From Acidobacteriota bacterium (GTDB lineage Bacteria > Acidobacteriota > Terriglobia > Acidiferrales > UBA7541): a DNA stretch of 49,288 nt. The DNA is taken from assembly GCA_003223295.1 (NCBI GenBank), contig QHYM01000108.1:1-49288 (forward strand), written 5' to 3'. A program made the translations under genes and the position numbers. The number at the start of each line of letters is the position of its first letter. Position 1 is the first letter of the stretch. Below the pieces are notes generated by a model. It worked only from the letters and a program-made list of their open reading frames with translations. It ran no database searches and was not told the DNA's origin. Shown here one piece after another: positions 1 through 10,949 of this stretch.

Positions 1-901
1 CCTCGACGGCGTTTGATCCCGCACGCCGGAAAACCGCAACGACGACCGTAGCGGATGGAACCTCGTGTCCGCGGTACCAAAAGCGCATGCTGATGCGTTC
101 GTCCTGCAATCCATTTTTTACCGTGGCGATGTCTTTCAAGTAGACCGGAGCGCCGTTGCCTTGGCGAACGATTAAATTCTCGTACTGGCTGGCTTCGCTT
201 AACTGTCCTTCGGGCTGCAGCAGAAAGGTGTGATGTTCGCCGTCAAATTGGCCGGCGCCGGTATAGCTCGTTCCGTTCTTCAACGCAGCGGCCAAGTCAT
301 CGATGGTCAAATTCCGCGCGGCCATCGCGGAAGGGTCCGCCTTGATGCGAACGGCCGACTGAGCGCCATAGACGGCGACCTGGCTCACGCCAGGGAGAAT
401 GCTAATGCGCTCGCCGACTTGCGTATTGGCGTAGTCGAACAGCTGGCCCTGCGTGGCGCTGTCGCTAGTGATCCCCACGTACATGATGGGCTGGTCGTTC
501 GGATTGGTTTTGGTGAAGGTGGGCGGGCTCGGTAAATCCACGGGAAGCTGCGCCGTCGCGCGCGTAATGGCCGCCTGGACGTCGGTTGCCGCGGCATCCA
601 CACTCTTGGAGAGATCGAACTGCAGGACGAAACTCGAGTGCCCCTGTCCACTGTTGGAGGTCACCAACTCAAGGCCGGGAATCTGCATGAACTGACGCTC
701 GAGCGGGGTGGCCACGTTGTTCGCCATGGTCTCTGGCGTTGCGCCGGGATAGCCGACGTTTACCTGAATGACGGGATAGTCGACCGCGGGCAGATCGTTG
801 ACCGGCAAGGCAAAATAAGCGAGTACGCCAAAAACAATGGCCGACACCGTGAGCACTGCGGTCATCACCGGACGGCGAATAAATGGTTCAGAGAGATTCA
901 T
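1..901 (-). CDS. RND efflux transporter, inner-membrane subunit (3' part outside window)
   Basis: About 300 N-terminal codons are visible; the gene continues beyond base 1. It starts at the ATG at 901 with the N-terminus MNLSEPFIRRPVMTAVLTVS, typical of AcrB/MdtB/MdtC-type pumps. This is followed by a first membrane helix and the porter-domain motifs YPGATPETMANNV, SSFVLQFDLS and PGVSQV. Family knowledge: these proton-driven trimers export drugs, dyes, bile-salt-like compounds or metals together with a periplasmic adaptor and an outer-membrane channel. The sequence looks closer to the MdtB/MdtC branch than to metal pumps, but the substrate cannot be read from it. The adaptor gene lies 15 bp upstream on the same strand, so the two are almost certainly co-transcribed. 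Confidence 0.93.
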   Translation of the reverse strand, partial: MNLSEPFIRRPVMTAVLTVSAIVFGVLAYFALPVNDLPAVDYPVIQVNVGYPGATPETMANNVATPLERQFMQIPGLELVTSNSGQGHSSFVLQFDLSKSVDAAATDVQAAITRATAQLPVDLPSPPTFTKTNPNDQPIMYVGITSDSATQGQLFDYANTQVGERISILPGVSQVAVYGAQSAVRIKADPSAMAARNLTIDDLAAALKNGTSYTGAGQFDGEHHTFLLQPEGQLSEASQYENLIVRQGNGAPVYLKDIATVKNGLQDERISMRFWYRGHEVPSATVVVAVFRRAGSNAVE

Positions 902-916
902 CGATCTTCGTTCCCG

Positions 917-2083
917 TTACTTTGCCTTCGCTGGCGCACCTGGCTGCGTGCCCGCCGCAGGGGTAGCGCCGCCGGTATCCACACGCACTTTGCTGTTTGG
1001 AGCTACGGTAATCTGGCCGGCCACGATGACGTTCTCTCCCGCGGCGACACCTTGGGTAATCACTATGTTATCGCCTTGCCGCTGGCCCAAGGTCACCAGC
1101 CGCAGGTCTGCGGTGTTGTCGGGTTTCACCACGTAGACGAACGGACCTTTCTGGCTGATTTGCGTGGCTTGGTTGGGGATCAGCACCGCTCCCTTTTGCG
1201 TTGCCAGCACCAGCCTGACGTTGACAAATTGCCCGGGCCAGAAATGGTGATCGGGGTTGGAGATGGTCGCGCGCAAAAAGACCGTGCCGGTGCCGTTCTG
1301 GACGGTGTTATCGAGAAATGTGAGCTTACCGCCGCGGACGTGCTCTTCCGGATCGGAGGGCAGCCTTACGAAGGTCTTTAGCGTTCCGCGAGTCATCTCT
1401 TTTTGTACATTGGGGAGATCGCGCTCGGTTATCGTGAAGTCCGCATAAATCGGATCCAGGCGCTGGATTAGCAACAACCCGGTTGCGTTCGCCTGCACCA
1501 CGTTTCCGACGTCAACGAGCCGCGCACCGGCACGCCCCTGGATGGGCGAGTGAATATAGCAATATTCCAGGTTGAGCTGGGCGGTTTCGAGTGCCGCTTC
1601 CGCCGATTCCACCTGTGCATGATTCACCTCGACGGTGCTCTTCTTGGTGTCGTAATCCTGCTTTGCGATGACTTTCGAGTTGAATAGCTCCGAGCTGCGC
1701 GCGAACTCCACCTTGGCGAGTTCCAGCGCCGCTTTTGCCTGGTCCAGAGCGCCTTTTGCCGAATCGAGCTGGGCCTGATACGGACGCGGATCAATCACAA
1801 AGAGCAATTGCCCCTTGGTCAAATCCGCGCCATCCTGGAATTGCCTCTGGGTAATGCGTCCGCCAACTTGCGGGGTTGCGGTAACGGACTCGAAAGCGTA
1901 GCTCTTGCCGATCTCGTCGAGGTAAACGGGCACATCTTGGGTTTGCGCCTTGGCCACACTCACCAGGGGCGGAGGCGGCATTTGGGGACCAGCAGCCTGG
2001 GGATTCGCTCGGTTACAGCCCGACGCTGCCATTTGCAAGACAAACAGCGGCAGGACATTCAAGAATCGGAGCTGCAACTTCAT
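917..2083 (-). CDS. RND efflux periplasmic adaptor (membrane fusion lipoprotein)
   Basis: 388 aa, MdtA/AcrA-like. The chosen ATG (2083) is preceded by a strong purine Shine-Dalgarno (GGGAGGGCGAGG) and opens a lipoprotein signal peptide: KLQLR, a hydrophobic stretch, then the lipobox MAASGC. An in-frame start 34 codons upstream would destroy this signal. Barrel-sandwich halves flank an alpha-helical hairpin (about residues 95-170, rich in Ala/Lys/Gln heptads). The motif IHSPIQGRAGARLVDVGNVV marks the second lipoyl-like half, followed by the beta-barrel and membrane-proximal domains. The C-terminus is an Ala/Pro/Gly-rich tail. It would bridge the RND pump encoded 15 bp downstream to an outer-membrane channel not present here. 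Confidence 0.92.
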   Translation of the reverse strand: MKLQLRFLNVLPLFVLQMAASGCNRANPQAAGPQMPPPPLVSVAKAQTQDVPVYLDEIGKSYAFESVTATPQVGGRITQRQFQDGADLTKGQLLFVIDPRPYQAQLDSAKGALDQAKAALELAKVEFARSSELFNSKVIAKQDYDTKKSTVEVNHAQVESAEAALETAQLNLEYCYIHSPIQGRAGARLVDVGNVVQANATGLLLIQRLDPIYADFTITERDLPNVQKEMTRGTLKTFVRLPSDPEEHVRGGKLTFLDNTVQNGTGTVFLRATISNPDHHFWPGQFVNVRLVLATQKGAVLIPNQATQISQKGPFVYVVKPDNTADLRLVTLGQRQGDNIVITQGVAAGENVIVAGQITVAPNSKVRVDTGGATPAAGTQPGAPAKAK

Positions 2084-2375
2084 CCTCGCCCTCCCCCTCG
2101 CCTTTCTATACGCTACAGGCCAACTGTATATTGCGGGCGGAGCCCAACAGCCCATAGTCGACACCACACCGTGCACGCGTCTCAAAGTTCGTGAGGCGCG
2201 CTTCCACTCATAAAGCGAGGCACACCCAACACTAGATTAGACGCCAACGAGAGAAACGCGTTACTTTTCGCGAGTTCCATTGTGGGCCTGCGGCAATCTG
2301 CGCCTCAGAACCCGCAGTGTCAATTGTACGCCGCCGGCAGCTGGCTCGCCGGGCCCATTCTTCCGGGGTCGACAC

Positions 2376-3485
2376 TCAGTAGAAATCGCGGGAGTCGATG
2401 CGCTTGCTGGATAGACCCAGTTGCAGGACGTCCATCTGACCTGGCCGGTCGAAGATCTTTCCAGGGAAGAAGACTTTCAGGAGCACACGCACGCCCCCGA
2501 AAGCCGCTCCTACCGCTACGGCCAGCCCCATAAACAAGAGTGTCAGGATAATGATCCTTCCCACGATCACCAGCCACGGCGGGTCGGTAAGCTTGTGGGT
2601 TGGCTCATTCCACGTTACTTGCGTCTCGTAGCGAAGAGCGTTTCGTAGGGACTCACCGAAGGCCGCGGAGGAGGGGCTTAAGACGATGGAGACCAGCGAA
2701 CCCTTGCGTTCCGCCGTCGTTCCTGCCTGCTTCGTTGCGGGCGAAAATGTCTGCGCGAGGTGTCGTAGGCGTTGCTCAGCCAACTGGGGTGTCGGGTAAT
2801 CAATCAGCAAGAGCACTCCATTACCCTTTGCCGTTTGGTAGCGCGCGAGTATCGCTTCTGCGCCTAAATTGAATCCAACCTCATCCGCAAGCGTGGCGAA
2901 CTCGGAGCGGCCTAGGCCCCCTAAACCCGCGCGAAAAGCGGTTGGCCCCAGTGCATAGCGCTGTGTTCCGTCCGCGAATCCTCCCGGCAAATACGAGCGA
3001 ATCGGCGGAAGCGGCGTTGCATCGGCGGATTTTCGCACTAGGCTTGAAAGCTCTTTCAGTTCACCCGTGGAGGCGAGCTGCGGTTGATTCACGTTCACCA
3101 GGGCATTCCCGATGAGCATAATCAGCCGGCCGTGACCGATCGCCGTTAGCATCCCGACCGTTGAAGGCTCCATCTCCGTATCGAGGGCCGCAGTATAAGC
3201 CTCGTACGCGCCCGAGGGATCGTGAAATCGCTTCAGGCTCACATCCAGTGTTTGTGACCCGTTGGAATACGGACTGGTGAGCCATTCCTCCATGCCCGCT
3301 TCGGTCAGGAGCGCTGCTTCCTGGTCGGTGCACTTCACCTTAGTCGGGGAAGCGGTGGATACCCAGTTGCCAAAGCGATCAGGGAAATAGCTTTGGGCGT
3401 CGCTTTGCGCGAGGCCGTACGGCGCGCTCGGAAGAGCGAGGGCTAAGACAAGGAAAACAGGAAAATGACGGCGCATCCCTAACAC
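2376..3485 (-). CDS. Secreted/membrane-anchored DUF6599-like protein
   Basis: 369 aa, start GTG at 3485 or ATG at 3476; neither has a clear ribosome site, and the stop of the amidase gene is only 18 bp upstream, so coupled translation is likely. Residues 5-27 form a signal peptide ending near GLAQ. The body (YFPDRFGNW, DVSLKRFHDPSGAYEAYTA) resembles DUF6599 proteins common in Acidobacteriota, with the repeated pattern of Tyr/Asp-Ala-x-Gly-Ala. One membrane helix lies near the C-terminus (about 305-330, LVIVGRIIILTLLFMGLAVA), followed by a basic tail, so the domain probably sits outside the cytoplasmic membrane. Function unknown; location behind a peptidoglycan amidase suggests an envelope role (inference). 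Confidence 0.75.
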   Translation of the reverse strand: MLGMRRHFPVFLVLALALPSAPYGLAQSDAQSYFPDRFGNWVSTASPTKVKCTDQEAALLTEAGMEEWLTSPYSNGSQTLDVSLKRFHDPSGAYEAYTAALDTEMEPSTVGMLTAIGHGRLIMLIGNALVNVNQPQLASTGELKELSSLVRKSADATPLPPIRSYLPGGFADGTQRYALGPTAFRAGLGGLGRSEFATLADEVGFNLGAEAILARYQTAKGNGVLLLIDYPTPQLAEQRLRHLAQTFSPATKQAGTTAERKGSLVSIVLSPSSAAFGESLRNALRYETQVTWNEPTHKLTDPPWLVIVGRIIILTLLFMGLAVAVGAAFGGVRVLLKVFFPGKIFDRPGQMDVLQLGLSSKRIDSRDFY

Positions 3486-3503
3486 TTATTAGACACCAAC
3501 AGA

Positions 3504-5678
3504 CTACCGCTGGTTTCTGGATTGTTCAACCGTGGCCGTACTGGGCCCGTGCTGCCCTGAACTCCTCTTGGCGGGAAGGTTCACAGTCATGCTGTTCATG
3601 TTCTGCAGGTAGCTGGAAATGCCCTGAAAAAGGCCTTCGGCCACTTTTTGCCGCTGCTCCGGCTGCTTCAATAGCTTTTCATCGGCAGGATTGCTAAGGA
3701 AGGAAATCTCCGTAAGGATCGAAGGCATGTCCGCGCCAATCAGCACCAAGAACGGGGCTTTTCGGACGCCGCGGTTCTTGATGGTCTTGCCGGCCTTTTG
3801 GATCCGTTTCGCGAGCGAGTCCTGGATGTCCTCGGCAAATTCCTTGGACTCATCAATTTTTTCCGTTTGCGCGATTTTCTTGACCAGGTTCTCCAGGTCG
3901 TGCACGCCTTCCTGCGCCGTGGCGTTCTCGCGGGCGGCCACTTCCATGGCTTCAGCCGAGCCTTTCAGATTCAGGTAATAGGTCTCAATCCCGCGCGCGC
4001 CGGAATCGCGGCTTGAATTCGCGTGAATGGAAATGAACAGATCAGCCTTTGCCTGGTTGGCGATATTCGTGCGCTCTTCCAGCGGAACGAAGGTATCGTC
4101 GGAGCGCGTATAAATCACGTCCGCTCCCGGCAGCCGTTGCTCGATGATTTTTCCCAGCCGCAGCGCCACGTCCAGGCACAAATCCTTTTCCATCAAGCCG
4201 GTCGGCCCGATGGTGCCCGTGTCGTGGCCGCCGTGTCCGGGGTCGATCACAATCCTTCCGATTTTTAGGCCCAAGGTTCGCGTCAGTGTGGATTGCCCGT
4301 CGCGCGTGGGCTGCGGGGCGCTCGCCGCGCGGACCAAGTCCGGCTTAGAGTCCGCTGCCTTGAATGATTTTGATCTCGAGTTCTTCGCGCTGGGCAGAGT
4401 GCTGCGCGGGCTCGGCGTCGCATTTGTCCCCGTGCTTGTGCTGTCTAACGCCCCGGTGACCACGCTTTTCGAGTTGGCGGCGGGCGGTGGTTCAGACGGG
4501 CGAGCAACCTCTTCGTTCGGACTCTTTGCCGCAACCGTTTGTGCATCGCGCGCTCCGTTGTTCGCGGCTGTTTCGGTTGGCCTCGAATCTTCCGGCGGAG
4601 TTCTTTCTGCGCGCTTGGCGCTCGCTGTGCGCACCGGCTCTGCGCCAAAGGAGTTGCCGTACAGCTCAATGATCAATTGCGGCGGATTGTTCGACAGCGC
4701 CGCGGTGTAATCCTTGACTCCGTTCACATCCAGGGCCACGCGCACCACACCCGCCTGATTTTGCGCCACGCGCACTGCGGTCAACAGGCCACCGACCACG
4801 CGAATAGTGCTCCGCGCCAATTCGGGCGCGAGCCGCGCAGCGTGCAAGTCAAAAAAAATCCGTTCAGGATTGGCAATTCTTCCGGAAGTGAATTCCACGC
4901 TGCTTTCCAGGTCGATGGTTACGCGCGTGGTGTCGCCGGTCAACGACGCACGAATGCGCCGCACGTGCGGAGTTTCCGCGGAATTTGCCGCGGCCACCGA
5001 CTTTCCGCCGGAATGCACCGGAGCGCTTAGCCGCGCCTCTTCCCATGCCGCAGTTCTTGCCGGCGCTGCATCTTCACGCGCGTTGCTCTTCGCCAATGCC
5101 TGTTCGCTGTTTTGCAGCAGCGCCAATTCCGCCAGCGCTTCCTCCACTTCTCTCTTCCTTGGCGAACGCGGATAGCGCTTTAAGAATTCTTCGTAGGCTT
5201 TCTGTGCCTGCGCGGCTTCCGCAAGTTGATCGCGCTGCAGCTTGGCGATGCGCAGCAGCGCTTCCTGGCAATATTTGTGCTGAGGATATCCGCGCACCAG
5301 GAATTCGTAGGAATCCACCGCTGACTGATAATAACTGCGCCCGAAACGGTCGCCCATCTCGGTGTAAAGCTCCGCAACTGCCAGCAGGGAGTCGGGCACT
5401 TCCGGCGCGCGCGGCGTAATCAGCGCCACGCGACGGTAACTCATCACCGCTTGCTTGTATTCCGCAAGCGTTCGCCTCTCACTTGGTTTCGAATTGAGTG
5501 CGGCGCGCTGCTCTTCGGCTCTTGCAAATTGTGCGGAGGCGGACTGGCGTTTCACGGAGGCGGTGGGCTCCGCGGAATTCGCTCCTGCGTTTGCCGCCAA
5601 AGCGAACGCGGACGTCAGGACAAAACCTAGCGAAACGGGGGCGAAGATTCGAATCGCATTTTTATTCCACAGAAACAT
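3504..5678 (-). CDS. N-acetylmuramoyl-L-alanine amidase with TPR and AMIN domains
   Basis: 724 aa, AmiC-like but much longer than the usual 400-450 aa. Signal peptide at 1-35; TPR/BamD-like helical repeats at about 50-190; AMIN domain at about 238-342, which in AmiC targets the septum or outer envelope; a low-complexity Ala/Ser/Thr/Pro linker at about 350-465; Amidase_3 catalytic domain at about 473-690. Zinc and catalytic residues are visible: H482 in DPGHGG, E497 in LMEKDL, H552 in SIHANSS and the catalytic Glu E657 in ILTEISFLSN. It would cleave the amide between MurNAc and the stem peptide during daughter-cell separation. A GGAGG lies just before the ATG. The DUF6599 gene follows 18 bp downstream. 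Confidence 0.93.
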   Translation of the reverse strand: MFLWNKNAIRIFAPVSLGFVLTSAFALAANAGANSAEPTASVKRQSASAQFARAEEQRAALNSKPSERRTLAEYKQAVMSYRRVALITPRAPEVPDSLLAVAELYTEMGDRFGRSYYQSAVDSYEFLVRGYPQHKYCQEALLRIAKLQRDQLAEAAQAQKAYEEFLKRYPRSPRKREVEEALAELALLQNSEQALAKSNAREDAAPARTAAWEEARLSAPVHSGGKSVAAANSAETPHVRRIRASLTGDTTRVTIDLESSVEFTSGRIANPERIFFDLHAARLAPELARSTIRVVGGLLTAVRVAQNQAGVVRVALDVNGVKDYTAALSNNPPQLIIELYGNSFGAEPVRTASAKRAERTPPEDSRPTETAANNGARDAQTVAAKSPNEEVARPSEPPPAANSKSVVTGALDSTSTGTNATPSPRSTLPSAKNSRSKSFKAADSKPDLVRAASAPQPTRDGQSTLTRTLGLKIGRIVIDPGHGGHDTGTIGPTGLMEKDLCLDVALRLGKIIEQRLPGADVIYTRSDDTFVPLEERTNIANQAKADLFISIHANSSRDSGARGIETYYLNLKGSAEAMEVAARENATAQEGVHDLENLVKKIAQTEKIDESKEFAEDIQDSLAKRIQKAGKTIKNRGVRKAPFLVLIGADMPSILTEISFLSNPADEKLLKQPEQRQKVAEGLFQGISSYLQNMNSMTVNLPAKRSSGQHGPSTATVEQSRNQR

Positions 5679-5922
5679 CTTCCTCCATCCCCCAACATCC
5701 CCCGCCTTCGTTCAATGCATGTTCACTTTCACCGTTCCGGCCGTTCCCTCGGAATACTAATCCATTCCCAAACTCGCTACGTAGTGATTTTGCAAGACTT
5801 AATCCAAATACTAAACAAGGCGCTCCAGTACTCCAGAGAAAGAGGGAACCCAAAAAGAAAAGGCGAGCCAAAACATTTCTGGGTCCCCAAAGCCGCCGGG
5901 GGCCGAAGCTGAAAACCTAGGG

Positions 5923-5946
5923 CTGAAAACTGGTTACAGTTTTCAG
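5923..5946 (-). terminator. Hairpin at the end of the lytic transglycosylase gene
   Basis: A perfect 10-bp inverted repeat, CTGAAAACTG / CAGTTTTCAG with a 4-nt loop, overlaps the stop codon of the transglycosylase gene. In the minus-strand direction it is followed by CCCTAGGTTTTC, so the U-tract is weak. A third copy of the GCTGAAAAC half lies at 5909-5917. Terminator function is inferred. Confidence 0.5.
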
Positions 5947-6653
5947 TCGTTCGTAAATATGATGCGGCCTTCGGGTGAGACGTCCCTGTGGATGGCGTGC
6001 GTGTTGACGAACGCGTCAGGCATGCGGCCGGAGCCGGGCCGGAAGTACGCGTTCTGAACTTTCTGCACGTAATTGCGCGTTTCGCGATAGGAAGGAACTC
6101 CGTGGGCGCGGTCCACCGCTCCCTCTCCCGCGTTATACGCCGCCAGTGCCAGATCGAGGTTGCCATTGTAGCGTTCCAGCAATGTCCTCAGATATTTAAC
6201 CCCGGCGTCGATATTCTGTTGCGGGTCAAAAACGTCATAGGCGCCATAGCGTTGCGCGGTGGTGGGGATCAATTGCATTAATCCGCCGGCGCCCTTGTGG
6301 GAATAAGCCTTAGGATTCCAGTTAGATTCCGTTTCGATCACCGCGCGGACCAGGGCAGGATCCATGCGGTGGCGCTCGGCGGCTTCGTGAATCAGCTTCT
6401 CGACGCCGTCGCGGTCCACGTTCATGGCCGGGTGCGGGCGTCCCGTAAGCGAGCCTTCCGCGGGCAAATAAATGTTGGTATGCGGTTTTGTGGCCGCTGC
6501 TAACTTGGGGGAAAGTGGCGGGTTGGAGTTGATGAAAAAGCGGCGGCCGTCGTCGTTGACGACCTTGGCGATCTGCGCGCTTGCTGGCCGGGCACACAAC
6601 GCCAGCAAAGCTAGAGTCAGGCATGCCGTGAGTGTCGCGCTTTTGTTCATCAT
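5943..6653 (-). CDS. Periplasmic lytic transglycosylase (SLT family)
   Basis: 236 aa. Signal peptide at 1-26 ending SAQ. A short N-terminal region (VVNDDGRRFFINSNPP) resembles the sequence preceding SLT domains in deltaproteobacterial and acidobacterial proteins. The SLT (goose-lysozyme-like) domain occupies about 84-200, with catalytic Glu109 in IETESNWNP, the GAGGLMQLIP motif, NIDAGVKYLRTLL and the AAYNAGEGAV motif. It cleaves the MurNAc-GlcNAc bond of peptidoglycan, forming 1,6-anhydro ends. Together with the amidase 264 bp downstream it forms a small wall-remodelling group. Two Met codons start the frame; the first (6653) is used. A 12-bp perfect palindrome lies 27 bp upstream. Confidence 0.93.
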   Translation of the reverse strand: MMNKSATLTACLTLALLALCARPASAQIAKVVNDDGRRFFINSNPPLSPKLAAATKPHTNIYLPAEGSLTGRPHPAMNVDRDGVEKLIHEAAERHRMDPALVRAVIETESNWNPKAYSHKGAGGLMQLIPTTAQRYGAYDVFDPQQNIDAGVKYLRTLLERYNGNLDLALAAYNAGEGAVDRAHGVPSYRETRNYVQKVQNAYFRPGSGRMPDAFVNTHAIHRDVSPEGRIIFTND

Positions 6654-6679
6654 GGCTCGGGGAAAGCTGATGTCCTTAT

Positions 6680-6691
6680 GGGGTTAACCCC
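6680..6691. promoter_or_regulatory. Palindrome upstream of lytic transglycosylase gene
   Basis: GGGGTTAACCCC is a perfect 12-bp palindrome 27-38 bp before the start codon. A related half-site with the TTAAC-CCC core (TTTAACACCCC) follows at about 6698-6708. Position and symmetry fit an operator; no regulator gene is adjacent. Inference only. Confidence 0.3.
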
Positions 6692-6866
6692 TTTGGATTT
6701 AACACCCCTTACTGGGTCTTTAATATCGCGAAGGGCGGCTGGGCGTCAATATCCCTAAAGTACTATAGCCCTCACCCGGCAGTTCTAACGTACGTAGAGG
6801 CTCGCTTTTGCCCCTGAACCTAGGCTGCGTTCACACCCTGCGGACACAACTCCCGCGCCGGCAAGA

Positions 6867-9716
<2,850 letters not shown>

Positions 9717-9723
9717 TTTTCTA

Positions 9724-9742
9724 GGCGCCCTTGCCGGGCGCC
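9724..9742 (-). promoter_or_regulatory. GC hairpin immediately upstream of alaS start
   Basis: GGCGCCC / GGGCGCC form a perfect 7-bp stem with a 5-nt loop, ending 8 bp before the alaS ATG, where a ribosome site would be expected. It could hinder initiation or be a REP-type relic linked to the RAYT remnant nearby. Inference. Confidence 0.3.
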
Positions 9743-9892
9743 ATTCTCTTTCTTATATGCCCTCACCGGGCCCGTTCTTTCCGTTGTGTCAGTGTTTCCA
9801 TCACGCTGTCCTCATTGGGTGCTGCAATCAATTCTTGGATTATGGCAGACCATCTAACGTGCAGCAATTGTGGCGAGAACGTCCCTCTTGGG

Positions 9893-9917
9893 TAGGGGCG
9901 CAGCACTGTTGCGCCCT
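9893..9917. repeat. REP-like palindrome beginning with GTAG-type tetranucleotide
   Basis: GTAGGGGCGCA is followed by a 7-nt loop and TGCGCCC, giving a 7-bp stem (9896-9902 with 9910-9916). A conserved GTAG-like tetranucleotide next to a short GC palindrome is the hallmark of REP elements mobilised by RAYT transposases, and the stop codon of a RAYT remnant lies about 10 bp away. This is normal RAYT-REP architecture. Confidence 0.6.
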
Positions 9918-9925
9918 CTTCGATT

Positions 9926-10187
9926 TCAACGCATCCTGAATTCGGGATTCTCGTGAGCCCATTCCCACTTCCTCGGATTCTCCGCGATATATCTGGTCGC
10001 AGCGGAAAACTCCTTGCCATCTCGCAACACGCGCTCGAAATAATTTCTCTGCCAGACGGGTCCTTTCCAGCCCAGTTCTTCATGAGCTCTCCTTGCGACG
10101 ATGGATTTGAAGGGGCGCACAGACTTCGGAATTGGTCTTCCACAAAGCTGGGGGGATGTGTCCCTCTTCCCGAAATTGGAGCCGATC
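9926..10187 (-). pseudogene. REP-associated tyrosine transposase (RAYT, IS200-like) C-terminal remnant
   Basis: An open frame of about 87 codons is recognisable only as the C-terminal part of a RAYT: FKSIVARRAHEELGW, then GPVWQRNYFERVLRD and the closing ATRYIAENPRKWEW pattern. Complete RAYTs are about 150-250 aa. The N-terminal half with the HUH motif is missing and the frame runs straight into the 3' end of recX without a start. It cannot be an active transposase. The REP-like palindrome just after its stop supports the identification. The remnant separates recX from alaS. Confidence 0.75.
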
Positions 10188-10703
10188 CTATTCCCCTTCA
10201 GGTTCTACGTCCGGAACGTCTTCGCGAAGAGTGGATTTGAGTTCGCGGCGGATGACGTCGGCGGAGAAGCCGGCGCGAAGGAGGCTGCGGTAGAGGGAGG
10301 CCAGCTTGCGCTCGTCGATTTCGCCGCGATAAGAGCGCAGCTTACGCTCGATGCGCTGTCGGACGACGCCAGCCTCGTCGGTGTTCTGGGCGGCTTCTTC
10401 GAGGGCGGCTTCGATGTGGCGGTCGGGGACGCCGCGGGCGCGTAAGTCGCGGGCCACACGAAACTTGCCCTGCTTTCGTCCCTCGGTGCGCTGTCGGGCG
10501 AACTGCTTGGCGTAGCGCGCGTCGTCGATGTAGCCATTTTGTTTTAGACGAGCGATGACTTTTTGGATGAGGTCTTCATCGGCCGTGCGGCGGATGAGCG
10601 CCTTTTTCATTTCAGAGACGGAATGCGCGCGGCGCATGAGGATTTTGATGGCCGCTTCATACAGGGCGGATTCTGTTTCGATCTGGCGGGGCTTGGGGAA
10701 CAC
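10188..10703 (-). CDS. recX: Regulatory protein RecX
   Basis: 171 aa from the GTG at 10703; the frame stays open to 10868, but that extension is translated from a purine-rich repeat tract and reads as a Pro/Phe/Leu stretch unlike RecX. Three-helix RecX repeats are visible: YEAAIKILMRRAHSVSEMKKAL, VIARLKQNGYIDDARYAKQF (the best-conserved family motif), GKFRVARDLRARGVPDRHIEAAL, and the C-terminal SLLRAGFSADVIRREL. RecX caps and inhibits RecA filaments. No recA is adjacent, but alaS lies downstream as in the classical recA-recX-alaS order. No ribosome site is visible at the chosen start, so the exact N-terminus is uncertain. Confidence 0.88.
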   Translation of the reverse strand: MFPKPRQIETESALYEAAIKILMRRAHSVSEMKKALIRRTADEDLIQKVIARLKQNGYIDDARYAKQFARQRTEGRKQGKFRVARDLRARGVPDRHIEAALEEAAQNTDEAGVVRQRIERKLRSYRGEIDERKLASLYRSLLRAGFSADVIRRELKSTLREDVPDVEPEGE

Positions 10704-10724
10704 GAGAAAGAAGATGAGGTAAGG

Positions 10725-10795
10725 ACCTAAGGAAGTAAAGAAGAAAGGAGGTAAAGGAAAAAGAGGAGCTAAAGGATGTAAAGGAGTGAGAACGG
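10725..10795 (+). repeat. Polypurine tract of irregular TAAAGGA-containing units
   Basis: On the plus strand the units GGAAGTAAAG, GGAGGTAAAGG, GGAGCTAAAGG and GGATGTAAAGG follow one another with short purine spacers. Nearly all bases are A or G apart from the T of TAAAG. It lies in the 5' region of recX (minus strand) and is most likely non-coding. Confidence 0.5.
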
Positions 10796-10893
10796 CGCTC
10801 ATTTGGGCGACGCGCGCGGAAAGATGGCAGTGGCTAGCGGTGAGAACAGAAGAAAAAAGACTGAACACAGCGCGGAGACAAGAAGTTCAAGAG

Positions 10894-10923
10894 TCGAAGG
10901 CTCAAGAGTCGAAGGCTCAAGAG
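10894..10923 (+). repeat. 15-bp tandem repeat, two copies
   Basis: TCGAAGGCTCAAGAG occurs twice in direct succession (10894-10908 and 10909-10923), flanked by diverged TTCAAGA units on both sides. It lies in the gap between the DinB-like gene and recX, immediately after the polypurine tract. Confidence 0.8.
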
Positions 10924-10949
10924 TTCAAGAAAGAGAAGGCAGAACCGGA

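Noticed and set aside
9763-10143. Alternative minus-strand frame of 126 codons over the RAYT remnant
   Set aside because: It is read one base out of the frame that shows RAYT motifs and has no recognisable feature.
10704-10868. N-terminal extension of RecX
   Set aside because: The frame is open but is translated from a purine repeat tract and yields a Pro/Phe/Leu-rich stretch absent from RecX proteins.
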